The notes under the pieces: model-generated
What the model saw: the letters and a program-made list of their open reading frames with translations, nothing else
The model's database searches: none
What the model was told of the DNA's origin: nothing
NCBI RefSeq assembly: GCF_000003855.2
Contig: NW_003101674.1
Location: 477,694 to 541,693, forward strand
DNA from: Blastomyces gilchristii SLH14081
Taxonomy: Eukaryota; Ascomycota; Eurotiomycetes; Onygenales; Ajellomycetaceae
Length of the DNA stretch: 64,000 nucleotides
Direction: 5' to 3'
Part shown: positions 46,410-58,799 of the stretch, in pieces
Layout of the letters: each line of letters begins with the position of its first letter
How positions within the stretch are numbered: the stretch's first letter is position 1
Translations under genes and position numbers: made by a program

Positions 46410-48823
46410 TCAAGAGTCGTTATGAACGTTAGTTGCAGCAGTGGATTTCTTGCGCCCGAAAATGCTCCGAGTGCGTGATTTGGTGGGTAGCGGCTTCTTG
46501 TCCTGGCCAGGTGCAGCGGAGTTGAGGCTCGGCGTCGGTAGCATCGTGTCATCGCCTGACATATATTTGGGTTTGTAAATCCTAAAAACCTATATGTTAG
46601 CCCATTATTGATTTTACCTAGAGAGAGGCAGATGCGTAAAGAGAATAGAAGAAGGATCAACAGAACGTACCAACTGTTCCCAACCATGCTCATCCCCTTG
46701 CTTTCCGCCATTCGGTAGTATTTAGCCGCTTTTTTCAGGTCCTTTTTGCAGCCCAGACCCTCCACATAACAAAAGCCAGCTTCTGCAAGAGCATCCACAT
46801 CTCCCCAGTGGCCTGCTATTTCGAAGCAGCGCAGAGCCAGCGCCTTGTCTTGCTCTATCCCCCAGCCATTCAGGTGGCTAACGCCCAACTCATAAATGCT
46901 TAGTGCAAATTGCGCCTGGCGGGCTTTGTCCTCTTGGATATTTCTCCCGTGTGGTTCAGAGCTGTTAGCTTCTAGAATGGCAGAATCGGCAGCTTTACGG
47001 AGCCACTGAACGCCTTCTCGCTGGTTGGGCCGCATGCCCCATCCATGGCGACAGGCGAGAGCGTATAAAAGCATACCCGTTGGCTCATTTTGCATGGCTG
47101 CGATTCGAAGGTGATAGGTGGACTCGTTTAGGGAACCGTTTTCATGACATTTTATGCCTTTTGCAACATGATCTTCAGCGGATAGGGTAGTGGCTGGTGG
47201 AGGTCCGACACTACGGCTAGTGTGGGGTCGAAGTGTGGCATTGGAGTCCGTGGATATCGTTAGGGTGTCATCTTGGGCTTCCGATTTGGGGGCGATAGAA
47301 AGTCTACTACTCGAGTTAGATTTTGCCAGGGCCAGAGTTTTTCGGGTTCCTTGATCAAAGGAGTGTCTTTTTGGAGGTGTTCGATCAGGCCGTTTAACAA
47401 GCTTGCCTGGTTTCCGTGGAGCGTATTCATGTTTCAGTGAGGCCGTACTTTTCAACTTTCGTTCCGACTCCGTTGGTGTCTTCGGTTTTAACGGCGATTC
47501 CTGCTTCGGCGGTGCTTCAGTAGCAGGAGGGTGAGCATGGGTTGCGGAAGGTGACGGAGGAGTCTGCTCGAATGTCTCTCTCCCAGCCGCGCTTGGGGGT
47601 GGGGAGCTTTCGAAAAGTGGCTCATTCCACTCGAAATGTGGAGTTTGAAGGCCAGTAAACACGAGAGAATTACGTGAAAGAGATCTCCCCCGGGGAAGAG
47701 CATACTTCGCATAGATGTAAGTGGTTGGCGCCGAAGTTTGAGCATCGTCAGCTGGAGAATCAGACAACTTTGGCACAGTAATTGGAGATGGGCGATTCCC
47801 CCGGTTCATAGTCCGGGATTGATATTCATCTAGTTGTTCATGCCCGGAAAGTGAAGGGGATGGCATTGAAATGGTAGTGCTAGATCTACTCAATGGCCGT
47901 GAAAAGTTGAAGGAAGGACGTTGAAGTGGGTTTGGTATGGGGGAATTTTCGGAAGCTGAAGAAGGCGATTGGGGATGGGGTCGGGTAAAATGTGTCACGG
48001 GAGACTGAGGCATGGACATTCCGCTGCTTGAAGACAGCTTTCTTGGTTTTGAGTAGGTTGACCCTGCTGTTGAACTGGTGAAGTAGTCGTCGTCTGAGCT
48101 CTCGTGCTGTGGCAGTCCAGGGCTCCCTGCTGACCGTTTAGCAGAGGAACTTGGAGGTGCAAGGTTATTCGAAACATTTCGTTTCGCAGCGGAACTCTCA
48201 GCTGCTTCCCGGGTCCGGGTCGCTGATGGGATATCATAAGGATCTGGGGATGGCTTTGTTGGGAGTTCTTGTTCGGTCTCTCCATCTGAGTGGAACCACG
48301 ATGCGTCCTCGGGTGATTCTGCACGGGGGGGATCCCCAAAAGCGCTGGCTGGGATTGGCGGAACGTCTGGGGCCGCTGCTGTGGTATTGCGTTCGTGGTC
48401 ACTGTCCGGATCTGAAGCCAGATTCTGGCCTGGTAGTCGACTCAGCATCGGATGCTGCGAGTTTGGCCTCACTGCAGGCTCCTCCACTTCTCCATTGCGA
48501 CCATGACTCCTGCCTTCTGGACTGACAGGTGTCGTATTACTCGACTCGCCGGAGGAATGTGCTCGGTAGTAACCCGGTCTTGGTTGGGATAAGGATCTGG
48601 CAACGCTTGCGGGGGGCAACCGGCTCATGCGCCTTCCGCTTTTTTTCGACTCATCGAGCTGTTTGGCCAAAAGCCGTCCCTGCAAGGCAAATGCATCGAG
48701 AGGCGACAAGACAGGAGTGAGTTCTCCGTGAAAATGGGCGATGCGGGGAGATGGAGTCAGATTTCGCGATCGCGGTTTTTCCAGCTGCTGCAATGGGGAA
48801 TCAGATGGGCTATTGCTAGCCAT
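46410..48823 (-). CDS. Sel1-repeat protein, Nif1/DSF2-like, two exons
   Basis: Exon 1 is 48823-46671 and exon 2 is 46581-46410, together 774 residues. Residues 1-548 are Ser/Pro-rich, low complexity and probably disordered, with many SP/TP sites (for example SRNLTPSPR). Residues 549-717 hold at least three Sel1-like helical repeats, with signatures ACRHGWGM...GVQWLRKAAD, GVSHLNGWGIEQD and GFCYVEGLG...AAKYYRMAES. Exon 2 adds IYKPKYMSGDD and a basic RSIFGRKK tail. This layout resembles fission yeast Nif1 and budding yeast Dsf2, cell-cycle/septation-related scaffold proteins; the exact function here is inferred. The frame is intact and unmutated. An unspliced reading would run on to 46379 with unrelated residues. 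Confidence 0.85.
46582..46670 (-). other. 89-bp intron of the Sel1-repeat gene
   Basis: On the minus strand it starts GTACGT, has a CTAAC branch-site word near 46596-46600 and ends TTTTTAG. Splicing joins TG to G to give a Trp codon and keeps the frame to a TGA at 46410-46412. The unspliced frame encodes a hydrophobic stretch (VLLILLLFSL) foreign to the family. Confidence 0.85.
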
Positions 48824-49640
48824 GGCTGGTTAACGAGCGTCTATGTCAAAGGATTGAATAATAATCGGAAAGGTAGAAGTGGTTTGTATTAAACCATAGA
48901 TCAGTCAACGAAAATCTGCGTGGCTAAGGAGAGTCGAGGTGAAGTTGTTGTAAAGAGGGAGGCGCCAAAAAGCGAGATTTAGGGGCATGTGGTTGGTTGA
49001 TCCTCGACTTCAACCACATTAGGTCACTGGAGATGATTCTGCTGTGGCACCATCTGGAGAAACAGGTTTATTGGTGGGAGAGATAATTCTATATATATAT
49101 ACGGAAGAAAGACAGTCTCTTCGATGGGGTTTGGGCGAATGCCGGGCCAGTTGGATGTTGGTTGGTGGGTTGGTCTTTTTGAAAGGGCGGACGATGGATC
49201 GCGCCGCGAGCTAAAATAACAGAGAACGGAAGCCTCCCGCAAGTGAGCTACGAGATACCGGCTGTGGAGATGTAACACAAGTACAGGTGCAGCGGCCAGT
49301 GACTTATAACTCTAAAATGCAGTCTGAAATGCAAAGTCGACGATGGGTGAGGGGGTTTGGATGAAGTTGGGGATAGACCGGATCAGGATGAAGACGACGA
49401 AGGTTGAGGCGAGGTTATTTAGTTAACTAGCCAGAAGGTCGCAAAGCGCCCGTGTTGTCCGGTCTCGAATTGACCAAATTACAGCGTAATCAATCAAACC
49501 AACCAACCAACCAACTGTTGGCCCTTACGGCCGTTGCGGTTAGCGATCCCACTAGATCACGTGACCCACCACTATATTATGTTCCTGTAGATAGATCTAT
49601 CAATACAACCTTCAACTATCCTACAGGTTATAGCCCGGAT
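48824..49640 (-). promoter_or_regulatory. upstream region of the Sel1-repeat gene
   Basis: GC-balanced, with no convincing coding frame. It has (TTGG)n-like words near 49150-49175 and an (AACC)n run at about 49493-49513. A palindromic TCACGTGA at 49558-49565 is a candidate site for a bHLH/Cbf1-type factor. GC drops sharply at about 49650. Confidence 0.4.
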
Positions 49641-49859
49641 GGCACATTTTTTTAGAACATTGCACCAACATTTTTGACATGAATAGTTCACCTTTTTTGA
49701 AAAGACTCTTACTCTTTATTAGAGATATTTCATTTTCTCTGAATCTGTCAGTCAGTAGATTCATATCTTTATATTTTTAAGAAAGTGCATTCTTCATTGT
49801 GAAGAATATCACTTTTTTATTTTTTTTACACATCTAGAAGAAGTAGAGCCATCTTAATA

Positions 49860-50628
49860 TAAGTGATACATCTGTTACTTCAGAGTTCAGCTCAAGGTTC
49901 AGAATCACACACTTCACTAGACAACTTATTGATAGAATAATCACTTATTATGAGAAAGCTTCTGACTTACAAGATGAGACTGAGATTAGTTTTCACCAGA
50001 GTATGAAATTTAATGATAATGAGATAATGAAGAAACTTCAGAATAAAGAAAAGCAGAGTTAATATTCATCTACAGAATCTGTTCATTTTAACTTTTTAAA
50101 TTCTTCATCATTTCTCATCTCTGAAATACTGACTTTTAATAATGATTTGAATCAATCTATCTATTACACTGCAGACAATCTTATGAATCTTATACAGATA
50201 ATACTACAGAACTAGATAACTGTGACTGAAATTACTTAACATCTCACTATATCTGTCTCTATATAAAGAGACATTACAAGAGATGAGTTACAGAAATACT
50301 AGAAGAAAGTTAAATATGCACTAGATATTAAATCAGTGATTATATTTAATAACTCTAATTATAAAGCCTGATGTATTGATATGTTAACTGATATAGAAGT
50401 TATTAATGAAATTAACATTCTATTAAAAACTTAATAAGAATTCTCTTTTATACATTATATTAACTCTGAGAAGTGAAGAATCTGTTTCAAGTCTCTATAT
50501 AGATGTATGCTATTAAGTCTTGTTGAAAATGTTTAAACTACTATTGAAATCTTGAAAGCTGACAATACTGCAGCTCTGTGAGACAAGATCAATGTGAAAT
50601 ATATAATATCACTGACTGAAGAATAAGT
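49860..50628 (+). pseudogene. gag of Copia-2, first part
   Basis: Read through stops, the frame gives a gag-like region with ALDIKSVIIFNNSNYKA, then LVENV and LKADNTAALWDKINVKYI near 50560-50605. That last pattern is common in Copia gag (UBN2-like) proteins. It breaks at the LINE-B 3' tail in the segment reading LTEEQVI. Confidence 0.7.
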
Positions 50629-50999
50629 TATTATTATTATTATTATTCTTCAATTATAGATGTATACAGTCAGAGACTATAACATCTATCTGAGAACTTT
50701 AATTCTCAGAGTTTTTTCTATGTCTGTAAAGTTAACTATTATACATTCATCAATTTCAGATATATAAAATCAGAAAATTCCAGCTCAGAATATAAAAACT
50801 GTTTATAAATTGCAGTATTTTAACATCTTTTAATACTTTGAAATCATTTGACAATATCATGATAAAAGAAAAGAGAAAAAGAACACAGTCTCAAAGATAG
50901 ACACATTAAATAGATAGATAGAAAGAAATTGAAAGAAAAAGATAAAGAAAAAGATAAAGTAAAGAGAGACTATAATAAAACAAATTATTAAAAGAGAGT

Positions 51000-53900
51000 A
51001 TATAGCTGTTTTAACAGACTATATCTGATTGATTTTCTTCTCTTCATATTCAGATAATTCTGAATTTAGTCATTTTCTTATAGCTGCTTGAGTTTCTGAT
51101 AGAAAGTCTATTAAGTATTTAATTTCTGTCTCAGTTGAGAATAAGAATCTCATATTTAATTGATTTAGATTATACTTCTCTTTCAATCTAGCTCTGAGAC
51201 TATTGTATAATACACAGTGCATTATAATATACTTAGAATTCTTATTTATATTGCAGAATGAGCATTCTATTGAGTCAAATCTATCATCAAATCTTTGTAT
51301 ATAAGATTTGAAATAGTCATATTCTAGTTTCAGCTGTATTATAGATGAGAATATTTTCTTTTTATATTTAATTGAACAAGATTTTTACTTGAGTTTTGTT
51401 TCAAATCTTGAGTAATGTATACTCTTCTTTTATTTCTACCAGCTTTCATTTCACTTATCTAAACAAGATTCTTTTATTTTTCTCTTTATAAAAGATCAGA
51501 ATATAATTTTTTGAATAGATCTGCTTAATTCTGTACTCTTTTTTACAGCTGAATCAGTCAATTCATTAACATGAATATTCATATAAGCAGAAACTCAGTG
51601 CAGATAAATTATCAGCTTTAATATTCTTCTCTTTTGAATTTTTAAAACAGAGTTTAAGATCAGTTCAAGATTCATTTAATTATTATAAATCTGACTATTT
51701 TTAAGTCTTTTTAAAGCAGCTTGACTATCAGAGAATATTTATATCTCTTTCAAATAATTTCCTCTTTTATAAGATTTTATTTCAATGAGTTTGAAAGCTT
51801 TCACTATTATAAATAGTTCAGTATCAAAGACTTCATATTCAGAGTCTAGATTTCAGAAATCTGAGATAAAATTAATATTATCTTCAGTATAAGCAATGTC
51901 TGTGTCTAATCTATTCAAGTTCTCATTTTTTGAGTTATCTGAATAAATCAGAATAGAGTCTTTTATATTAATTATAGAAATTCTCTTCAAATGCTGTTTA
52001 TATTCTTTCTCTTTTAATAGTTCACTTATTTATAAGTTTATAAGAGATTCAAGCTTTTCTCTTCAGAGAGATAACTTCTCATGATTAACTTTTTCAATAT
52101 TTAAAGAAGAAAATTAATTTTTAATCAGAGAGTATAGTCTGTATAGTTGAGAAGACATTTTCTTTGAAGAATTATTTTCATTTCAATCAAGAAATCTATT
52201 TCAATTCAGTTCATTTTCAGAGTTAATTAATGAAAATAAAGAAGAGACTCTTTCTCTGATTATATGATTTAAGCTTATCTTTACAACTCTCAGAGCATAG
52301 TTTATACAGGTCTTTTCAAATCTAATAATAGAAGAAGGAATTGAAGCTTCAATTTTCATTGCTTTAATAGAAGATGATTTGAATACTCTCAGAATTCTTC
52401 TCAAGACTCTGTTTTACAGACTTTGAAAGAGTTCAGTGAAATTCTCTTAATTATTTCATTAAACTTGAACTTTATAATCAGCTACTGATGTAATACAGAC
52501 TATATATAACTGTCTCATAGTCTGAAAGAATAGACTTCTCTCTGTATTTGATAGTCTGATTATATTATTTAATAGTCTTTCTGTCTTAACAGTTCTTTAT
52601 TGAATATGATATTTAAAATTCAACTTGAAGTTTAATCATACTTCTAATTATTTAATATTTACACTGAGTTTAATCTCTCTGTTTAAAAGAGTTAAAGATA
52701 GTTCTTTCTCATTGAATCTAGAAAAGAAATGAATTAACTCAGTTTTATTCATATTAAATTAAATTTAATTGATATCTGTTCTAACAAAGATTTTCTTTGC
52801 AGCTTCTTTAATTACTTTCAAATTCTCTTTAATAGTTTTTGAGCTGTAGACTAGATCAATATCATTCATATAACTCAGAGATTGTACTATTCTCATATTT
52901 CTATTTTTAAATAGATATACAGTGTATATTACAAATAAAATGAGTGAGATTGAAGATCTCTGTAATACTTCTATTTTTATCTCAGTCTTATCTTATTTCA
53001 TTTCATTAAAGAAGAGTTGTATAATTCTTTTAAATATAAAATAGTTAACTTATTTTATTAGAGAAAGTGACAGTTTTAATATCTTCAATGTCTGAATTAA
53101 CTTTAACTTTAAAACATGATTAAATGCTTCTTTTATATTAATAAAAACTGCAGTTGAGACCAGACTCTCATACTTTGCTATTTAAATATCATGAATAACT
53201 GAGAGAACAGTGTTAATTATAGAACACTGTTTTCTATCTCTCATTTATTCACTGAATAAAAGAGAATCATTTATAGAGCTTATAAAAGATAGTTGAGTAG
53301 CTATTATCTTTTCTAAAACCTTTTCTAGACAGTTCAATAGAGATATTACTCTATATAACTTAGAAATTGAAGTTTTTCTATTAGATTTTATAAGAATCAC
53401 TTCAGTGGCTTCTCTTCAGCATTCAGAATGATATTCATTTTTCAAGAGATTGAAAAAAAGCTCAAAATATTCATTCTTCAAGTAGAAATATGTATTTTGA
53501 ATAATTAAGTGATTAATTGAATCAGAATCTACAGCAGTTTTAACAGAACTTGAGAAGATAGCTGACTCTAATTCATCTTGTGTAAGATCAGATCATTTTC
53601 AGTCATTTTCATCAATATAGTTAAGAAGTGATATATTCTCTTTCTCTGAATCTGAATCTGAATCTGATGAGTTCTGAAAGAGAATTCTCATAAGAGCTTG
53701 ACATTTTTTCTTAAAAGAGTTTGCTGTATATAATTCATTCTGAAACTCATATTCTAAGACTGGAAGTTTTGCTACACTTCTTGTTTTAGTATAGTTAAAA
53801 GCTTTAAAAACTTCCTTCTCTTATACTTCTTTAAGAAATTTTTTTCAGCAGTCTGTTTTAACTCTTTTAATATCTGAAAAATATTCATTTCTGACAGCTT

Positions 53901-54980
53901 TGAACTCTTTATCAGATATTATATCATTCTTTCAATCTCTTCTAGCAGTAGCTAATTCTTTTCTTTTAGATAAGATATTCTCATTTTATCAAGATTTTAA
54001 ATACTCAGAAGATTTTCTTTTTAAAATATTATCTCTAACACTTGTTAGAATAATAGATGTAATAAGCTTCACTCTATTCTTAAGCATTTCATTTGAGATA
54101 TCTTGATCAGAATTTCAATATAGCTCATTCTGTCTTTCAGATTTTAACAGTTTTATACTTTCTTTAACTGCTTTTCAATCAGCTTTTTCAAAGTTATACT
54201 GATTAGAGAGAAGAGAATTTTCACTCATTTATTTTTTACTCAGTTTAATATCAAATTGAATAATCTCATGATCTGATTCTCATGTCTCATTTGAATCAAT
54301 AAATCAGTTTACAAGTCTTCTTTTCATTAGATTTTATGATATAAAGATTAAATCTATAATAGACTTCTGTTTCATATCTTTTCTAAAGAATGTTTATTGA
54401 TCAGACTTATTAATCAAATCTATTAAATACTCAAAGATTTATTCAATTAAATTATCAGCTCTCACTGCTCTTTTGCATTCTGAATTTCATCAGAGATAAT
54501 GTGTATTGAAATCTTCTACAATTATAGAGTTTCTTAATGAAGTTATGTTCAGAAATTCTCTATTAATTGTTCAGATATTGTTATTTTTCTTCAATAACTT
54601 TTCATTATAGATATTTATAAGCTATATAGTATTAAACTCATTTTCTTTATCTATAATATCACTCATCAGAATATCAGGGTCAGATATGATATTAAATCTT
54701 AGATTAAATTAATATCTTGATCTCTTTCTTTCATAGATTACTACTCTTGACTTTATCTCAGACTTTTGAGATAAAAAGCAGTAGTAACTTAAATAAGAAA
54801 TGATATATTTTTACTCAGTATTAAAATTCAGCTTCTGAAGCAGTATAAAAGTAACTTTTTATTCAAATGTAATTTGAAGATAAGAATAAATACAATTTAA
54901 GTTTCTATTCATATTATTTTAAATAAATGTGATTTTTGAAGAGTTTTTAAACTTTTTTTATTATTTTTATTATATATTCA
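51000..54980 (-). pseudogene. LINE-B ORF2 (endonuclease, RT, RNase H)
   Basis: Running down the minus strand: endonuclease (DFNTHY region near 54500), RT (about 53450-52400) and RNase H (about 51960-51690), ending near 51010. It matches LINE-A ORF2 in order. Only pieces such as 52201-52404 are open. Confidence 0.82.
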
Positions 54981-55199
54981 TACTAAAAGAGAGTAGAGTA
55001 GAATCTAATTACTATCATCAGATAGTAGATTATAACTATTCTGAAAAGTAGAAATCTCAACTACTTATATTATATCTAGTTTATTATTAGAGTCATTTCT
55101 CAATTCTCTAATCTTAACAGAAGTTTGAGAATTCAAATTCTATTTACATTTAGCTGAAGAATTGAAGTTTGAAGACTTAGATAGTTAAGAGTTTCTTCT

Positions 55200-56609
55200 T
55201 TTTAAACTTGTAATTATAAGTCTACTGACTTGACTCTTCTTTTTGATTCTAGATTGACTTTAAGCTTTATCTTTTCTTCAGTTCTTTTGAGTTCTAGAAG
55301 TAAACATACATTCTTTTAAGCTAGATACATGTTTTTCTTTGTAATTAGAGCACTTAAGCAGAGTATATTAACAAATTTCATCTCTTTTTAAGCATGTTTT
55401 ATATTTATGCTCACTAGATTTATAATCTCTGGCACAGAATACATATTTTGAGTCTCTAAAATATGAGATTACAAAGTATTCATATCTTTGATAGTTTGAA
55501 TACTGTGTTTAAGCTTTGAGATTCATTCTTGAGTCTTTATATTCATAAACTCTCATTTTTAAATCTGCTACTCTTACTTCAGAGATCTTTGACTGTTTAA
55601 GTATTTTTATATATACTAGAACAGAGGCATTTCTTCTGTTTTATCTGAACTTAATTAAATTTAGTTATACAGACTTCTTTCTCAGTTAAATAGAGTTATA
55701 TTCTTTCAATTCATTTTTGAGAAGTAGTATTTCTTCTTTACAGTCAAAAATTTCAACTGAAATATTATAAAGAATGAATTTATTTCACTTTTTATCTCTT
55801 TCAGATAAAATTATTATATTTAGTAAAGATTCTACTGCTAACTTTCAGAGATTCTTATTCTGAATAAGAAATTCAGCACTGAATTCAGATATTGTAATCA
55901 GAATAATAAAGTTTTCAAAGAATAATAACTTAATTAAAGCTATAACTGATTTTTGAACTTTAATATCAGTTATTAACTGAGAAAAGAACTGCTGATTAAT
56001 TTCATTTCTGATTCTGAAAATGAGATTTGAGTTTAGCTTGTTTCTTTGTAGAATATTCTGATTTGAGACTTTGAAAATAAGTCTTCTATTTCTGAAGATT
56101 TGAAAGTTTTTCTCTTTTTATATTTTCTTTTTCACTTTTCTATGAATAGAGACATGAGCAGTATTCTTCTCAGTTTTCTCAGGATTTTAAACAGGTTTTG
56201 AGATAACAGGTTTAGAGACAGCAGATTCAGCTGCTTGAGTATATGTTTTCTTCTAATTTAAAGAAGAAGAAGAAGTAGAAAAAAAGAAAGAAGAAAAGTA
56301 AGATAAAGAGTCAGTGATTATACTAGAAATTTTCAAGATTTTTTAAACTGTGTTTGAGATTTCAAGTTTAAACTTGATCATCTTCTGTAGTTGTCTAGTC
56401 TGAGTATGAAGAATTAACAGAACTTCTTCATTCATCTCACTCAGATACTGCTTTTTAAGAATCTTGCTTACTTTTTCAAGTTTCTGTATTTCAAGAACTT
56501 GTTATTTCTCTATTTCTTCTTTCTTTCTTCTCTTCAGAATTTCAATCTCAGAAATAGCATTTGAAAAAGCATCTTTTTTCACATTAACTGAGTGTATTTT
56601 TGAACTCAT
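55200..56609 (-). pseudogene. LINE-B ORF1
   Basis: Starts at an ATG whose complement is CAT at 56607-56609. It has the same coiled-coil-like start and Cys-rich tail as LINE-A ORF1. Two copies of the 53-bp repeat lie just upstream (about 56620-56700). Confidence 0.75.
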
Positions 56610-58221
56610 TGTTTTCACTCAATGAAAAGTTAATCAGACTATTTCAATTAAGATATTTCTAAGTCTGTTTTCAATTAAAAAGTTGATCAGACTGTTTCAA
56701 AAGAAGAATAAAAGACTTTTATATATAAAATACCTGATTTTTTTCACACTAGTTCAGTAACTAGATTAGATTTTTGAAGAGAATTTAATAAACTAAAATT
56801 AATTTTTAAGATAAATTAATAAAATCTTTACAATCTCTTTCTTGAGATATAGTGAGAAAAAGTATGATATCAATTAATAATAAATCAGATAATATGACAG
56901 TTTTTGAGAGAAAAACTGATAAAAAATAAATTAATTTTTTACAGAGAAATTGATTAAAACTATTCAATTTTATTCTAAATCATTCAATTCTTCTCACACA
57001 ATAAGTGTGCAACTCAAATCAGTTAATAAAGAGTGTAAAAAAGAATTAAGTATTAATAAAAGCTCTTCAGTCACTGAAAAAGTAATTCTTACTTAAAAGA
57101 ATATGAAATTATGATAGAAAACAGCTCTGTTTTTAATTCTTTATAAGAATATTGTATAAAATGCAGAGAAAAACACCTTACTTTTTCAAGAGAAGTAAAA
57201 AACTATTTCTAAGATCTTTTTCTTTTTGTATTAACTACTGTAGAAGAATGAGATAGAAACTGCTAAGATATATACTACTATATACTCTCTATCAAGACTT
57301 TTTCTCTTCAGAGTCTTGATATTATAGAGAATATAAGTCTGTTTCTATATAATAATATAAATATTATCAGTGAGATGTAGAGAAACTGATTATTTATATC
57401 TTAAAATAGAAGACTTTGTCAATGATTATATTAATATAAAGTTAATTCTCAAATTCAATAGAAATCTAGTATTACTGTTCTCAATTTCTTACAGAATTTA
57501 TTGAATATTGAGATATTAAAACTAGATTTAATATATCTCACTGTGCAGGAATCAAAGGCTCAGTCAGATCTTGAAATATACTGATTTTATAGTTATTATA
57601 TCTACTGATTATATATTAAGTACAGTTACTGAGATATCTTTTTGTACTTTTCTATTGAGAATGAGTCAGATTGAGAGAGATGATATGAGAATGAGACTTG
57701 ATATTGATATCTAGATACACTGAAGACAGACTACAGAGATTGCACTTCAGAAGTGACTGTTAATTATATGCTTGATATTATTGTCAAGATATCTTTTTAT
57801 ATTTTTCTGCTGAGGATGAGCCAGATTGAGAAGGGCGGTACAAGGGTGAGACTTGACATTGATGTTTTGAAACATCAAAGATGAACAGGGTTTTCACAGA
57901 GATTACTTCTCAGATATCTTCACAACTACAGATCAGAGATCTTTCAAAATTGAGAAGATTGATACATATGACTAGGTCTCTTCATCTTACAATTTGTATA
58001 GCAATTTGGCCCGGGGTTGTGGTGTGATAGAGAAGAATGAGGGATAATCCCACACAGGAGTTCTGAACAATGTCTGGTTCACATTTGGCTGGATAACTCC
58101 ACCACCACACGGGGTATGCAGTTGGCGATGGGGTCAAAATGCTCGTATGATTGAGGGCTTTTCGATGGATCTATCGGCGGGTTCTTATTCGAAACATCGA
58201 GCGAGTTCGTGGTGGAGCGGT

Positions 58222-58760
58222 GTTATCACACACTGTAGATGAGGAAGAATAAGTTAATGTCTTCAAGAAATTGACAAAATTACAAGTCAAGGAGAATGAT
58301 TATCTTACTTTTCAGAGATATTTTCACTATCTTATTACTCATTACAAGGAGCTCTGTCAGAGTACTAAGAATGTATATTATAATCTTTTCCTCAACAATC
58401 TACAAGATTATCAAAGACTGTTTATTAAGACATATTTAAATAAGTTTTTCTTCACTGACTAGAGACTCATTATCAACATTAATATCAATGATTTGATGAA
58501 GCAACTGATTAATCATACATTTAAAAAGATTATCACTGAGTGGAAAAAGCAGTCTCAGACTGATTCTGTGACTGTGAAAAAGAACAAAGATAAGAACAAA
58601 GATAAGAACAAAAGCACATCTGTATGAAAGTGCACTCACTGTAGAAGACATGAATATACTGTTGATAGATGTTTTATCTTACACTCTGATAAAAAGAAAA
58701 AGAAGGATGATAAGAAGAAAGAGAAGAAAAATGACTTGATAAGTTCTTAATCAGCAGTAA
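58222..58760 (+). pseudogene. gag of Copia-2, second part
   Basis: Continues the gag after LINE-B (open piece 58271-58462). A Lys-rich linker leads to a zinc knuckle near 58631-58672 reading CTHCRRHEYTVDRC, where the expected His is Tyr (CAT to TAT). A Lys-rich end follows. Confidence 0.75.
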
Positions 58761-58799
58761 ATACAGTAATTACAAAGATTGAGTTCTATTTCTCTTTCA

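Larger units (their letters stand above)
50629..58221 (-). mobile_element. LINE-B, full-length mutated Tad1-type LINE
   Basis: 7.6 kb on the minus strand. The 5' end is near 58221 (GGAGCGGT on the plus strand) and the 3' end is a (TTA)n run at 50629-50647 on the plus strand. The GTTAT(C/T)A words at both junctions suggest a short target duplication inside the Copia-2 gag. It is colinear with LINE-A without the MITE and Gypsy-3. The RT catalytic box reads YMND near 52870. The 5' 250 bases keep CG pairs. Confidence 0.9.

Noticed and set aside
47488..48720. Alternative frames on both strands within exon 1 of the Sel1-repeat gene
   Set aside because: The long frame carries Sel1 motifs and a coherent splice structure; the others are compositional shadows.
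49024..49655. 84- and 67-codon frames in the upstream region of the Sel1-repeat gene
   Set aside because: Overlap simple repeats (TTGG/AACC) and show no conserved motif.
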